Positions 32,511 to 42,745 of a DNA stretch of 64,000 nucleotides are shown here, one piece after another; the stretch's first letter is position 1, and the number at the start of each line of letters is the position of its first letter. The notes below the pieces were generated by a model. The model saw only the letters and a list, made by a program, of their open reading frames with translations. It had not been told where the DNA came from and did no database searches. The stretch lies in the NCBI RefSeq assembly GCF_002865645.1, contig NW_020194575.1, positions 1,427,247 through 1,491,246 on the forward strand, in the 5' to 3' direction. A program made the position numbers and the translations under genes. This DNA comes from Hyaloscypha bicolor E (taxonomy: Eukaryota; Ascomycota; Leotiomycetes; Helotiales; Hyaloscyphaceae).

Positions 32511-33464
32511 TTAACCGACAAGCTCCAAAACTTCCACCTCCATCTTCAAGCCCTTTTCTTCCTTCCACTCGTTGACCCGACGGAGCAATGATATTCCATA
32601 GGGATCCTCCTCGTTTCTCTTCCCAAGCTTGAGTCCACCACTTCCACCATCTGGGCGGTTACCAGTGCGTACAACCTGCAACTTCTCCAGGCATACCATC
32701 TTCTCAACCATCTTCTTGAAATCGTCCTTTGTATTATCCCAGCGAAAACCTGGGCACATCTCGCATGATGCAACCGATCCGTTATCTGCAGAGAACGGCC
32801 AGTCGGTCCACAACGTATCAGAGACAGCGAGCACCTTAAGATTTCGTCGCAGGCGGGTACCGTGAAGAAATGGATGTCCCAGCGGTGGCAGTACATTGTC
32901 GACATATGGGTCGTAGTCCTCCCCATCATAAGGCGAGTGTGACTCGGCATTGGTATCAAGGAAGACCGAATCGATATCGTAATTGAACCAACGAGCTTCG
33001 GCCGCATCGTCCATCAGCCTAACCAACTCGTACCCGGTAGTTTCCTTCCCTGCTTCTGCTCTGGATTCCTGGCAGATGAAGCGGTTCGGCATGTTGGCGG
33101 CTGGTGAAGACATGAAGCGCCACGCAGCGCGGTATTGACGGCCGTGCATGTAGGTACGTCTCCGATGGCTCTCAAGGGTGATGTCGTAGATCACTTGGAG
33201 GATTTGTGGTCGGAGGTTCGCCTTCCAGATCTTTAGACGTATCTCGGTGGGAAAGAAGGGAAATAGGGGGAATTTTCCATGAGGGCCGAGTACAATGTGC
33301 GCTCGTTCGACAAGTGCCGTCGGTGTGGCAACAGTGGAGAATGGTAGAGGAGGCGTTACTGCTTCGGCTTGAGGGAATATCGCGAAGGGGGAGGATTGAG
33401 ACTCCGGCATTTCGTTGTACGTGTCCACGTCCTCTATTGGCTGTGGAGATCGGGGAGAAGACAT
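32511..33464 (-). CDS. 2EXR-domain protein
   Basis: 317 aa, single exon, ATG at 33464. After a Pro/Ser-rich N-terminus of about 65 residues comes FPLFPFFPTEIRLKIWKANL, the diagnostic 2EXR opening (F-x-x-F-x-x-LP-x-EIR-x-x-IW). It is followed by blocks typical of the family: MPNRFICQESRAEA, a WFNYDIDSVFLDTNAES segment and LKVLAVSDTLW. The family is abundant and fungal-specific, often in accessory genome regions, with no established biochemical activity. A C-terminal charged segment ends the protein. Confidence 0.87.
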   Translation of the reverse strand: MSSPRSPQPIEDVDTYNEMPESQSSPFAIFPQAEAVTPPLPFSTVATPTALVERAHIVLGPHGKFPLFPFFPTEIRLKIWKANLRPQILQVIYDITLESHRRRTYMHGRQYRAAWRFMSSPAANMPNRFICQESRAEAGKETTGYELVRLMDDAAEARWFNYDIDSVFLDTNAESHSPYDGEDYDPYVDNVLPPLGHPFLHGTRLRRNLKVLAVSDTLWTDWPFSADNGSVASCEMCPGFRWDNTKDDFKKMVEKMVCLEKLQVVRTGNRPDGGSGGLKLGKRNEEDPYGISLLRRVNEWKEEKGLKMEVEVLELVG

Positions 33465-33821
33465 CTCTGCCGTTGGTGGTTATTCGATATGGAATGGAAT
33501 AATCGACTGAGGGTGCTCGCGACGGTTGTTGGAAAGAAAAGATACCGCGCTGGCGGGATGGCGTTACGTGTTAGTCGGTCGAAGCTTCATATGCCATTCA
33601 AGAGGTATGTATGAAGAGACCGACTCACCTTGGGAAGCAGGATGGCGCGACCCCTTTTCGCCTAAAATGAAAACAAACAAAGAAGCTGGACTAACGTCAC
33701 AATGCTGCGCCCCCCCCCACCATGTTTGCAGCAGTGACCAAACGATTTAAATACCATCTTTTCAGCGACATACAATTTTGCGATCTCAGGCCATGTGGAC
33801 ATCGAAGTTTTTGGTAACAAA
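33465..33821. other. Short intergenic region
   Basis: About 360 bp holding the 2EXR promoter and the 3' end of the epimerase gene. It contains a 10-nt C run near 33710. Confidence 0.4.
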
Positions 33822-35040
33822 TCAAGCGGAATCAACGCTTCGCGCTGCAGCCACAATCAGGCCCGCCTCTTCCAAGAAGTGAATCTTGAAATCCTCCTCC
33901 GTCTTCTGAGGCTGCCAACCAAGCTCTCTGCTAATCTCAAAGTCAGTGCGAGAGCTATAAAACCGCACATTAGCCCAGCCTAACCCAAACAAGAGTTCAA
34001 CTCACTTCGAAGCAAACCCCAACTCCACGAACAACACCTCGCCGCCTCCCAACTTACCCCATTTCCTCGCCGCTTCAATGATATCAACCCTATTCACGAC
34101 ATCTGTCCGTATAGCACCTAGATTAAATAGCGCGCTCGCAATCCCTCGCGACAGCTCCATCCAGCTGTACCTCCCCGTGCCGGAGAAAAGAATTCCCCTC
34201 TCGCCACTCGGCACCTCTTCCCCCTTCACGACTCTATGTAGCACAAGCTTGTAGAGGTTGGCTAGGTCCGCAATATGAACGAAATCCCACTCTGCCTTCC
34301 CTTCACCCACAACATCCACCTCGCCACTCTTCAAACTCGCCTTCATGATCGTCGGAACTTGAATCGACAGCCGATTCCCCAATCCCGTGCCCACGCCATA
34401 GATCGTAGGACTCATGATAATCGTTGTCTTTACTCCGTGAGCGAGACCCGTCTCCACGACCGCGATGTCTGTTGTGCGCTGTGCGTATACTTGTAGTGAT
34501 TCTCGAGCTTTCTCATAAGCATAAATATTCTCCTTATCTGAGAAGACTCGAGGTTCCGCTTCCTGGTATGCACCGGTAATGGGCTGGTCAGCGAGGTTAG
34601 AGGTCCCTGATGTATGAATGTAATGCACCGTGTTTTCCGTCTCTTGGGCGCGGTCTGCAAGCCCCTGAATTAGCGCGATGGCGGACGAGGTGTGGAATCC
34701 GGATGCAGTGTGAATCACAACTACCAGTCGTCAAATCGAACCTCCTTCTTATTGGCTACTTCACTCACTATCATGTTGACTGGCAACTTCTCTCAGCAGA
34801 TCTGTCTCGTCCAAGCTGTTAAAGAGTAAGGCCTTCAGACCCTTCGCTTCATACAACTTTGCTTTTTCTTCCCCTCGAAGGAGAACGGAGATTGAGATTT
34901 CGGGCTTGGAGAGTTGGGGTGAGTCGAGGAGAGTGGAGAGGACGGAACCGCCGCTGGGATGGATTAGAGATGATAAGGAAGATGGCAGGGGAGGCTTACA
35001 TGTAGCCGGTTACACCAGTTATTAAGACCTTGAGAGCCAT
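33822..35040 (-). CDS. NAD-dependent epimerase/dehydratase (extended SDR)
   Basis: Four exons assembled by eye with consistent phases: 35000-35040, 34769-34953, 34006-34720 and 33822-33930, giving 349 aa. Exon 1 plus 2 forms MALKVLITGVTGYIGGSVL with the Rossmann GxxGxxG. Exon 3 has VIHTASGFHTSSA, YIHTSGTS, and the catalytic YxxxK as YAYEK. It then has IIMSPTIYGVGTGLGNR and WDFVHIADLANLYKLVL, the substrate-side signature of fungal nucleoside-diphosphate-sugar epimerase-like proteins. The last exon completes NRELGWQPQKTEEDF. The protein is a soluble NAD(P)-binding enzyme. The substrate is unknown; members often act in reduction or epimerisation of small metabolites. Confidence 0.87.
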
Positions 35041-35729
35041 CTTGCGTTGTTTGGCTGAAAAACTAGAGAGTGCGAATGTGGATCTTGAGAGTACTCGACG
35101 ATTTATGGATGCGCTTCGTTCAGTGGAAAAAGAGGATCGGATTCCTGACTGCAAAAAATAATGAACAGTGCTGGCAAAATAATCAAATCCGTGAGACAGA
35201 GAAGAATATTTATACGTCACCAACCCATTTCTCTTCTTCCTCTTTATCTTTCAACTCAAGCTTGGTAATGTTCTCTTGAAGTCAATGGGTAAGTAAACGT
35301 CATCCCCGCTTAGCGGGAAAGGGGGGCCTTGGCATCGCGAAAACTGCCACAAGGGGCTGCGAAATGCTTACAAATAGAAACCCGCAACACCAAAGACCCA
35401 GTTTGCTGCCACCCAACTGCCAATTCTCGTAGAATTGAATTGGTAAGCAGAGGAATGATATACCATCCTATCATCGGGTAAGGCGATTAATCCCGGTCAC
35501 CGTTCGGCTTGGTTACTGATACAAAGAGTGTTGCTGCGTTACAAAACCTTTGTAAAAATTGAGAGGGCATAAATCGTGAGGAAAAGGTGTAGGGTCCTCG
35601 TGCTTGACATCCCACTGACGCTATGAACGTTCATCCACATAATATTGTCGCCCAAAGAGAATGAATGCTTAAATAAGGTGCGCAAAATCTGTATATATTG
35701 GTCCACGGAGGAGCAACATCAGCCACGCA
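35041..35729. other. Intergenic, no gene seen
   Basis: About 690 bp between the start of the epimerase gene and the 3' end of the first AIG1-like GTPase gene. Nothing coding recognised. Confidence 0.4.
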
Positions 35730-36892
35730 TCAGCCACGTTTCCCCGGACTTGCCTTAATTGCTCGTAATTTCTCGTTCAAATCATTCAACTGCACCTGAA
35801 ATCGCTGGTCTTGGCAATGTTTTTCTTCCTGTAATTTCGTCATCCTTTCGTCATTTTTCTTGTCTTCCTCCATCTGCTCCTCCCGAATCTCTTCTTGCTG
35901 CGCACTTAGATCATGTATCGTGCTATCAAATGTCTTTCTCTCCAGGTGAAGCGTCAGAACTTTCTCAAGTGAAGATCGTGTAATCTTTTTCTGTGCTTGG
36001 ACCTCCACGTCAGACAACTTTTCAAGATTCTGATGTTGAAGTTCTGCCAACTCCCGACTAACGGCTGATGCAGCCGCCGTCTCCGACAGGGTCTTTCCTT
36101 CGAAGAGTTCTTGCTGTATACGCATCACATGGGGCTGCTTGGCCGCGAATCGTGAAAGCAACGCGAGGTTCGACTCTCGGTCGTCCAGTATTCGTTCGAC
36201 AGTAGACCCTTGTTCTTGCATGACTTTGAAAAAACTTTCGGTCCGCAACAATTCTGTTTCACGAGCAACACCCTGGTCCACTCCCACTATATCCCAAAAA
36301 GTCGTGCCAAGGATGACATTCTTCATGAAGTCCTCCCCGCAAAGCTTACGAAACATTCTAAGGTTGCGTAGTGCTGAACCTTCCATCTTTGTATCCGAAA
36401 TCCGATGCAAATAAATGATACCGTTGATTTTAACCCCGTCTTGGTAGGACTTAAGGAGCCAATCGGCAAGCTCCTTCAGTACTTCATTGTCTGACCGGTA
36501 GGTATCGTTGAAACCCGGGGTATCCACTATCGAGTACACCTTCCCGTCATGCTCGAATTTGTAGGACTGCACCTCCTGAGTCACTTCAAGTCAGTCAGAA
36601 GAGGTTTCCTTTTGACTCAGGGTATATCAAAATCCTCACTCGATTGAAGCCCACTTCCAATAAGGACGCCGTCATTCCCCGTCACCCTTCGGATGAAAGA
36701 GCTCTTGCCAGCTCCCGTCACGCCCATAACTGCAACTACAACCTCAGGCACACCTCTTCGTCTCTTTGGCTCTTGTATGTCTGGTGGGGGCGAGTTCTCC
36801 GCAACTTGTCGTTTCTGCAATTCCTGAAGTATTGTCGAGAGCCGAGATCCAATTTGAGAGCCGCGACGTGGTGCAAGAGGATCCGACTCCAT
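35730..36892 (-). CDS. AIG1-like P-loop GTPase with coiled-coil tail (368 aa)
   Basis: Exons 36640-36892 and 35730-36583 join in frame over a 55-bp intron. Exon 1 has a basic, Pro-rich N-terminus, then VVVAVMGVTGAGKSSFI (Walker A/G1). After the splice, GLQSMTQEVQSYKFEHDGK leads into VDTPGFNDT (G3, DxxG). The conserved IIYLHRISDTKMEGSALRNL follows, then a TTFWD motif where other GTPases have N/TKxD (G4). The C-terminal 150 residues are a Glu/Lys/Gln-rich coiled coil (QQEEIREEQMEEDKKNDERM). Fungal proteins of this class resemble plant AIG1/animal GIMAP and septin-like GTPases. The role is unknown. A longer paralogue is transcribed divergently 866 bp away. Confidence 0.88.
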
Positions 36893-37758
36893 CTTGTGCC
36901 GATTTCACCGCTATGATGCAATTAGATAGACGAAAACGAAGGATTCTTGTGCTTTCAGGTATTAATCTACATCCACGAAGATTGCAGTCGTTTAGAGTTG
37001 GGCAGTCGCGGTTCCATCAAAGTCGCTGAGGCTACTGGGAATTTGAAATGGTGTGATGGTGTTTTAGCTGAACTGCGGGGGCGTTTTCAGCTTTGCGCCT
37101 CAATCAGCGCCTACCTTTTCGTCCAACGCCAAGAAATGAGCCCGACTGACAAGCTATCAGTATCGGACTTTCTCCACCCCGATTCAGCGCCCCTACAAGA
37201 ACCTAGAATGATAGAAACAACAAAACATAATGCTTAACATTGATAGTGTTTCAAGAGTTTGTTCCTGTGCTTGAAAATGTTAACGTTTTTGAGCAAGGCT
37301 GCGAGGCTGCAAAGCCTTCACATTAGGCAGACTGGAGATGTCTCAGACTGTATGCACTTCGAAAGTGATTTTTACTTTTCAGTAGATTGTGGCGTAAGGT
37401 GGCAAGCCCATCTTCCACAAATTGTACTTCGCCAGGCCGAGTCGGCAGGCACTGTTCCATCCACGGTCTGATGATATTCCGGCGTAGTCTTCTGACACAA
37501 TGCGATAGGGTGATCTTGACTCAAACGGGAGAATTAGAAACATAATTTTTTTCTAATTGGCTGCTCGTCAACTAGTCCTAAGTCAAGGAAGGAAAGCCTT
37601 AGGCTGATTGCCGGTCCAAACTTTCAGCGCTTCTGACCAAGCTCTCTTTCGCCCGCTTCATACAGAATTCTGAACAAACACTTAACCAGTTGCCCCAAGT
37701 TCGAATATTGATCAAGCAGAAAGACATTTTGTAAGTCATAATCTCTGGCACAACAACA
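36893..37758. promoter_or_regulatory. Shared divergent promoter region of the GTPase pair
   Basis: 866 bp between two head-to-head AIG1-like GTPase genes with no coding signal of its own. Its position makes it the promoter region for both. No specific operator was recognised. Confidence 0.4.
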
Positions 37759-39570
37759 ATGACTGGCACGGATTCAACGCCTGAATCAGCGAATCGGCCA
37801 ACACAATCACCTCCAATTGGATTCTATGGCTCGAATGGATACCAATCTCCCCCACTAGCTCCAAGGCCGCCTCCAACTTCATGGAAAACGAACCCCTCAA
37901 ATAGCTCTAACGGATCGCAAAATGCGGCATCACTTCCTCACAGAAAGTCCACCCGTCCTCCACCTCTCCCCGCTCGAAAGCCGGATTCGCTCCGCATGAA
38001 GGACCAAGCAAGAGAGATCAAAGATAGTGGCGAGGATATCACATTCACGTAAGCCCTCTTTCCCCTCAAACAGTCGATATGAGAACAACTTCTCTGAGAC
38101 GTGTCCGTATCCTAGCAAGCATGACATTATCATTGCCGTCATGGGAGTAACGGGTGCGGGTAAAAGCACCTTTATCTCTCTATTGTCAGATCAAGAAATA
38201 GAAATTGGACATGGTCTACAATCATGTAAGCTACAGAGAATTGTAAAGGTGCTTTACGCTAAACAGTGCCAGGCACTACCAAAGTTGGGGTCTATTACTT
38301 CAAATACCAAGGTATTCGCATATTTCTCGTCGACACACCTGGCTTCGACGATACGAACCGTTCCGATTCCGAAGTCCTCAAAGACGTGGCTTTCTGGCTA
38401 GCCGCTTCGTACACTAAGGAAGCTCGCCTTGCTGGTATAATCTACCTCCATCGAATCTCAGACCCTAAGATGGGAGGCTCGGCACTGAGAAATCTGCGGA
38501 TGTTTACGAAACTCTGTGGAAGCAATAATCTCAAATCCGTTGTCCTTGTGACGACCCACTGGGCGAATGCCGAAACAGGTATCAGCGTAACTGAGAGCAC
38601 CGGACAAGCAAGAATTAATGAGCTTGTGGAGAAGAAGGACTTTTGGGGTGCCATGATAGAAAGAGGAAGCCGTGTTGAAAGACACGATGGAAGCAAGCAA
38701 TCTGCTTTAAGGATCGTGGGGGCCATTATCGACAGAAAAGTCAGGGTTGTCCTCGACATTCAACGACAGTTGATTGACGAGCGAATGAATCTCGATGATA
38801 CCGACGCAGCCCAAGCCTTACGCAGCGAGTTGATTGCCGAGCGTAAGAAATTCGAAGCAAGGTTGGTGGAGCTGAAGGATGACATGGAGTTTGCTATCCA
38901 AGAGAAAGACATGATATGGCAACAAAAGATCAAGGAGGAACAAGCCCGAAACAAAGCGGACATTGAGAAAACTCACGCCGAAACCGCGGCCCTCCGGACG
39001 AACCTACAAAAGATCGCCAAGGAAAAGGACGAGCAATTCCGCAAATTCCAGGAGGAGATGGCAGCACAACATCGGAAGTATGAGGCCCAAATCAAACAAA
39101 CTACGGAAGCACTCGAGGCTGCGAGAGAAGAGCAACGCCGCAGGGCTGATGAACACGAACGACAGCGAAGGGAAGACGCGGCTCAAGCGGCACGCAAAGC
39201 AGAAGAATACCAGAGATCAGTCATCGAAATGCAAAACCGCATGCGGGAGGAGCACGACGAAGCAATACTTGCACAAATGGAAAAAGAGAAGCAAGACCGA
39301 GAGCGATGGTACCAGCAGCAGCGTGAAGAGGCTCGAGCCGCGGCCGAGGCTGCTGATTTACGTTGGGAAAGCCAACAGCGAATCGAGCGGGCGAGGGAGC
39401 AAAGACTGATAGATGAGAAGAATGAAGCTTACAGGAGAATCAAGGAGGTTGAAAGGGAGCAAAATAAAAGTAAGAGATTTTTTGTCGACGCTGTCAAGGT
39501 TATTTGCAATGTTTTTAGCCTTGGGTTAACCCTCACGGGCAATGCTCCGTGGGTGGGATATTGGCAATAA
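37759..39570 (+). CDS. AIG1-like P-loop GTPase with long coiled coil (565 aa)
   Basis: Exons 37759-38048, 38116-38225 and 38273-39570 restore one frame. The Pro-rich N-terminus (about 95 residues) leads to KHDIIIAVMGVTGAGKSTFI (Walker A). Exon 3 begins with GLQSCTTKVGVYYFKYQG across the splice; this acceptor is chosen because SCT is the family consensus. G3 is VDTPGFDDTNRSD, followed by IIYLHRISDPKMGGSALRNL and TTHWAN in place of the G4 motif. Residues from about 300 to 530 form a very long heptad-rich coiled coil (ERKKFEARLVELKDDMEF and onwards), then a short hydrophobic C-terminus (VICNVFSLGLTLTG) that may touch membrane. It is a paralogue of the divergent neighbour. Confidence 0.88.
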
Positions 39571-40270
39571 TTCCCCTTCCAGCTTTACTTATCATGAGGT
39601 ACTGATGTATGGAGTAGGAGCTTGGTACAATCCCTCACGTTGGTTCAATGGTAAATATCGGGACTAGGGAATGACTTCATGTATCCTATATTGTTGGCGA
39701 TTTCATAGGGTTCTTTACTATCATCTGGAATTTGCAATCTTTAAATTCAAACTTCCCAGACCGACATGGTGTGACGCAATGACTATACTCTCATGTCTAG
39801 ATAGTTCAGTACTATGGAACGCGTTGGAATGGGCTTGGTGGGCCTACCGGTAGCATCTGATTAGCGACTCAGAGGTGGTTAGACACAACTCAGTCCCAAC
39901 TAGGCGCCATGATAGAGTTGCTCGAGTCGAAAAGGCCAGATCGAAAGAGAGAAATTAGGTGCATCTGACTTTAGAAGGCCCCTGGCTGTATGTAAAGGTG
40001 CGCCTCGTTTGTGGTGGGTACGTGAGCACGAGCAGAGGCGATTCCCAATTTCTCCCCCTTCTCCAATGTGGATACGAAGAGTACCTGTTAGCCTCGTTAC
40101 CAACCTGATACAAGTAAGACGAGAAGCAGTGCTTGGAATTGCAATAGCAGATCAGGAATCTTGAGATTATAAGACGAGCGCAAGAATCCGTTGATTATCA
40201 ACCAAGTCAACTACTCCACTTACCCGCAGTCTCCCCCTCTTCCGTCCGTCCCCCGACTTCAACTCCCCCT
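39571..40270. other. Intergenic, no gene seen
   Basis: About 700 bp between the convergent ends of the GTPase and CBM18 genes; only chance frames. Confidence 0.4.
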
Positions 40271-40825
40271 TCAACTACAAACCCCAAAAGCAGGCTGGCA
40301 TCCCGTCGAGCAATAAGCTGCGACATTCCCACAATATCCATACTGCGAGCAACAGTATCCCGCTGGGCAAGAAACTACATACGGTGCTCCACAGGCTCCA
40401 GCCGGTTCAGATGGAAGCGGTGATGCGGAGGATGAACTTGTTTTCGAGCTTGTTTTCGTAGCGAAGGCGCTCGTGGAGGAGTTAGAAGAGCTAGTTATGA
40501 CTTATTTTCTTGAGCTTGTGGATGTTGGGTGCTTCGAAGTGGTGCTTGTTGAGGCTTTGGTGAGGGGTGAGGATTTAGAGATGGTGGTGAACTTTTTGCA
40601 TGATTTGGTCGACTTTCTGGTTTGTGAGGATGTTGATTTTGCTGAGGATTTTGAGCTGCTCCTTGTTGATGCTTTTGTGGAGGAGGTTGTTCGGTGGCTT
40701 GTTGAGGACGGGCTCTTTGTAGAAAGTGTGGATGTTTTTGTCGTGCTCTTAGCTGAAGAGGTGGAGGTCGGTGCTGGGCACAGTCGAGGCGGTTTGGAGT
40801 CGTAACCTGTCAGGATGCTTTTCAC
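40271..40825 (-). pseudogene. Ser/Thr-rich protein with C-terminal chitin-binding (CBM18) domain, internal stop
   Basis: The minus strand reads a Ser/Thr/Lys-rich linker, an in-frame TAA at 40502-40504, then continues in the same frame through another Ser-rich stretch into a complete hevein-like domain. That domain opens CGAPYVVSCPAGYCCSQYG and continues YCGNVAAYCSTGCQPAFGVC, with all eight cysteines, ending at TGA 40271-40273. CBM18 binds chitin and occurs in fungal chitinases, deacetylases and lectin-like effectors. No intron explains the TAA; a CAA-to-TAA change would. No signal peptide or catalytic domain was found upstream, so the 5' end is unresolved. It is either a pseudogene or a recent nonsense allele. 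Confidence 0.62.
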
Positions 40826-41208
40826 TGTCGATGAATCGCAGTAAAGCCTGCGTATGATAGATTGACTCCAGCCTGTACGTCGGTTTGTTTGTGACCAGAG
40901 AATGATAGGCAGAATTTGAATGGGTACACGTAAGGTAAATGGATGACTGACACTTCAAGCCTGACACTTAGACTGTCACGCTGCCACTCAGCAGTCAGAA
41001 CCAAGATTGGAGAGTCTCTTTTCAGTAATGAAAAACAATGTCCCTACGTTGGAGCCCAGGATGGCTGGCAAAATGAAGCATTAATTTATCACATAATAAA
41101 AAACAACCCAAACTCCACGCCACACTGTGAAAACATTTCAATCTCAATTTTTGCCAGGGCAAGCAGCCTCTCGATTTGCTTTCGGCGGCCAACTCGCCGT
41201 CGAGATAT
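40826..41208. other. Short intergenic, 5' part of CBM18 locus unresolved
   Basis: About 380 bp; may include an unrecognised upstream exon of the CBM18 gene or the last exon of the secreted protein to the right. Confidence 0.3.
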
Positions 41209-41817
41209 TCATCGCGACCGCAGCAGATCTCCACATCGTCTCTGCAGCTGGAAGCACATTCTTGCATCTGCGCCACGTAAGTTCATGCAGTTCCACCCGC
41301 AGATCTCCAACTTCATCGCCTTCACCACTAACCTATTTACATTTATCCTTGCTACAGCATTAATCGCCACCGGCAGACTCAGCGGCTGCGATACCACATT
41401 CCCTAGCTGATCTAACACATCTCCAAAGACTTTCTCGAGCGTCGCGGCAGCGGAGAGCCCCGCTGTGTCGATGCCGGGGGTGGCTTTGAGGAGCTTGACG
41501 TTCACGGGCTCGTCTTGCGCGAAGGCGAGGGCTTTGGAGGCACCGGCTTTGAGGGCTGGACCGGCAGGAAGAGCGAGGGCGACGTTGAGGAACTTGTTGA
41601 CGGTGTTGACGTCTTCGATCCAGTTATTTACTGATTGTGTGACTGTTGTTGCTTTCGTTCTTGTTGTTGCTTTTGATGATGCGCGTTTGGGGAGTGAGTC
41701 GAGCGGGTCGTCGATCTCCAGGCCTTGGGGTTGGAGAGAGTTGATGGGAAGGGGTGATGAGTAGACGATGGCTATTAGGAGGCAAGAGAGAGTGGTTATC
41801 AGGAGGCGCAGCCGCAT
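41209..41817 (-). CDS. Small secreted protein, unknown function
   Basis: The start is placed at ATG 41817, because it begins a good signal peptide (MRLRLLITTLSCLLIAIVYS); the longer open frame upstream to 41925 is leader. The mature part has a dibasic site (LPKRASSK), a segment VNNWIEDVNTVNKFLNVALA followed by LPAGPALKAGASKALAFAQD, and a C-terminal cysteine cluster (LEICGWNCMNLRGADARMC). Similar-looking fungal secreted proteins are common and uncharacterised. The 3' end is uncertain: a GT at the NLRG position could start an intron, changing the last 20 residues. Confidence 0.68.
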   Translation of the reverse strand: MRLRLLITTLSCLLIAIVYSSPLPINSLQPQGLEIDDPLDSLPKRASSKATTRTKATTVTQSVNNWIEDVNTVNKFLNVALALPAGPALKAGASKALAFAQDEPVNVKLLKATPGIDTAGLSAAATLEKVFGDVLDQLGNVVSQPLSLPVAINAVARINVNRLVVKAMKLEICGWNCMNLRGADARMCFQLQRRCGDLLRSR

Positions 41818-41925
41818 GATGATTAGACGAGGAGTTGAAGGAGAGACATTGAGACTAGGACTTGAAGCTGGGGAAATCTGGGAGTGTGGTTTGATATAAG
41901 AAGCAAATACACATTGGTACTGCAC

Positions 41926-42666
41926 AACATAGCGTTTATGTCAAGAGCGGTCAAACCATGCGAATACCGGGAGCGACACACTGTCACTTAGAAGAAACAC
42001 GGCGAAGAAGACGGGACAAGGGAGATATATGGGAAGAGAAGAACAACGAGTGCGAACTAAGTGCGATTTGGCAAAACTTGGAGTGCCTCGAGTCAAAGCG
42101 TCTGGAACTACCCACACAACAACTTCCTTGCGAAGATTTGAACCAGTCTCTGGTCCCTTGGGGGAGTCATCCATCGGATATCTGGAATTGGACGTGCCCG
42201 TAAGAGTTCTCTAAAAATGAGAACGTTGTGTGGGCCAAGGGTTCGGGAAGCCGTTTCAGGGCTTCCCTTATTTATTGAAATGGAAACGCATCGGAGCTCG
42301 CTGTTCGAGGATTTGTCCAAACTTCAGGGTCTGTGTCCAACGAACTTGAGGAGCTGGTGAAACCTTCCTTGCGATTACTTCAGCATTCCCTGTCATTGTC
42401 TGACGATTGGTTGTTGAAGATATGCGGGTCAAGGCTCAACAACTTTCAGTTTGTGGGCCGCGGAGGAACTTGATCTAAGTGGGTTGGTGATTGAGAAGCC
42501 TCTCGTCGTGTTGTGTTGTGTTGTGAGGAGAGCAGAGAAGAAAAGGGGGAAGTCGTGGTGCTTTGCCTGGACTCGGCAAAAAGCTTGGCAGCCTTGCGAT
42601 GTTTGCACCGTTTGCATCCATCTCGCGCCTCCAAAAAAATCGCGACTCGACCAGCACAGCTCCAAT

Positions 42667-42667
<1 letters not shown>
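41926..42667. other. Divergent intergenic region before SAD1
   Basis: No gene. It should contain the promoters of the secreted protein (leftward) and the SAD1 gene (rightward). Confidence 0.4.

Positions 42668-42715
<48 letters not shown>
42668..42715. repeat. 48-nt poly-C tract in the SAD1 leader
   Basis: An uninterrupted run of 48 C ends 30 bp before the SAD1 ATG. An in-frame upstream ATG at 42563 reads through it as polyproline without a stop. Such a tract could fold into an i-motif/G-quadruplex and is expected to be length-variable. Confidence 0.88.
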
Positions 42716-42745
42716 TTCCCCGCCCTCACCGCACAAACCTCCTCG

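Noticed and set aside
40473..40805. Plus-strand 110-codon Val/Glu/Leu-rich ORF
   Set aside because: Antisense shadow of the Ser/Thr-rich CBM18 gene; low-complexity composition only.
42120..42160. tRNA-like T-loop (gatttgaacc)
   Set aside because: No matching A box, stems or anticodon arm could be folded by eye; no tRNA found anywhere in the window.
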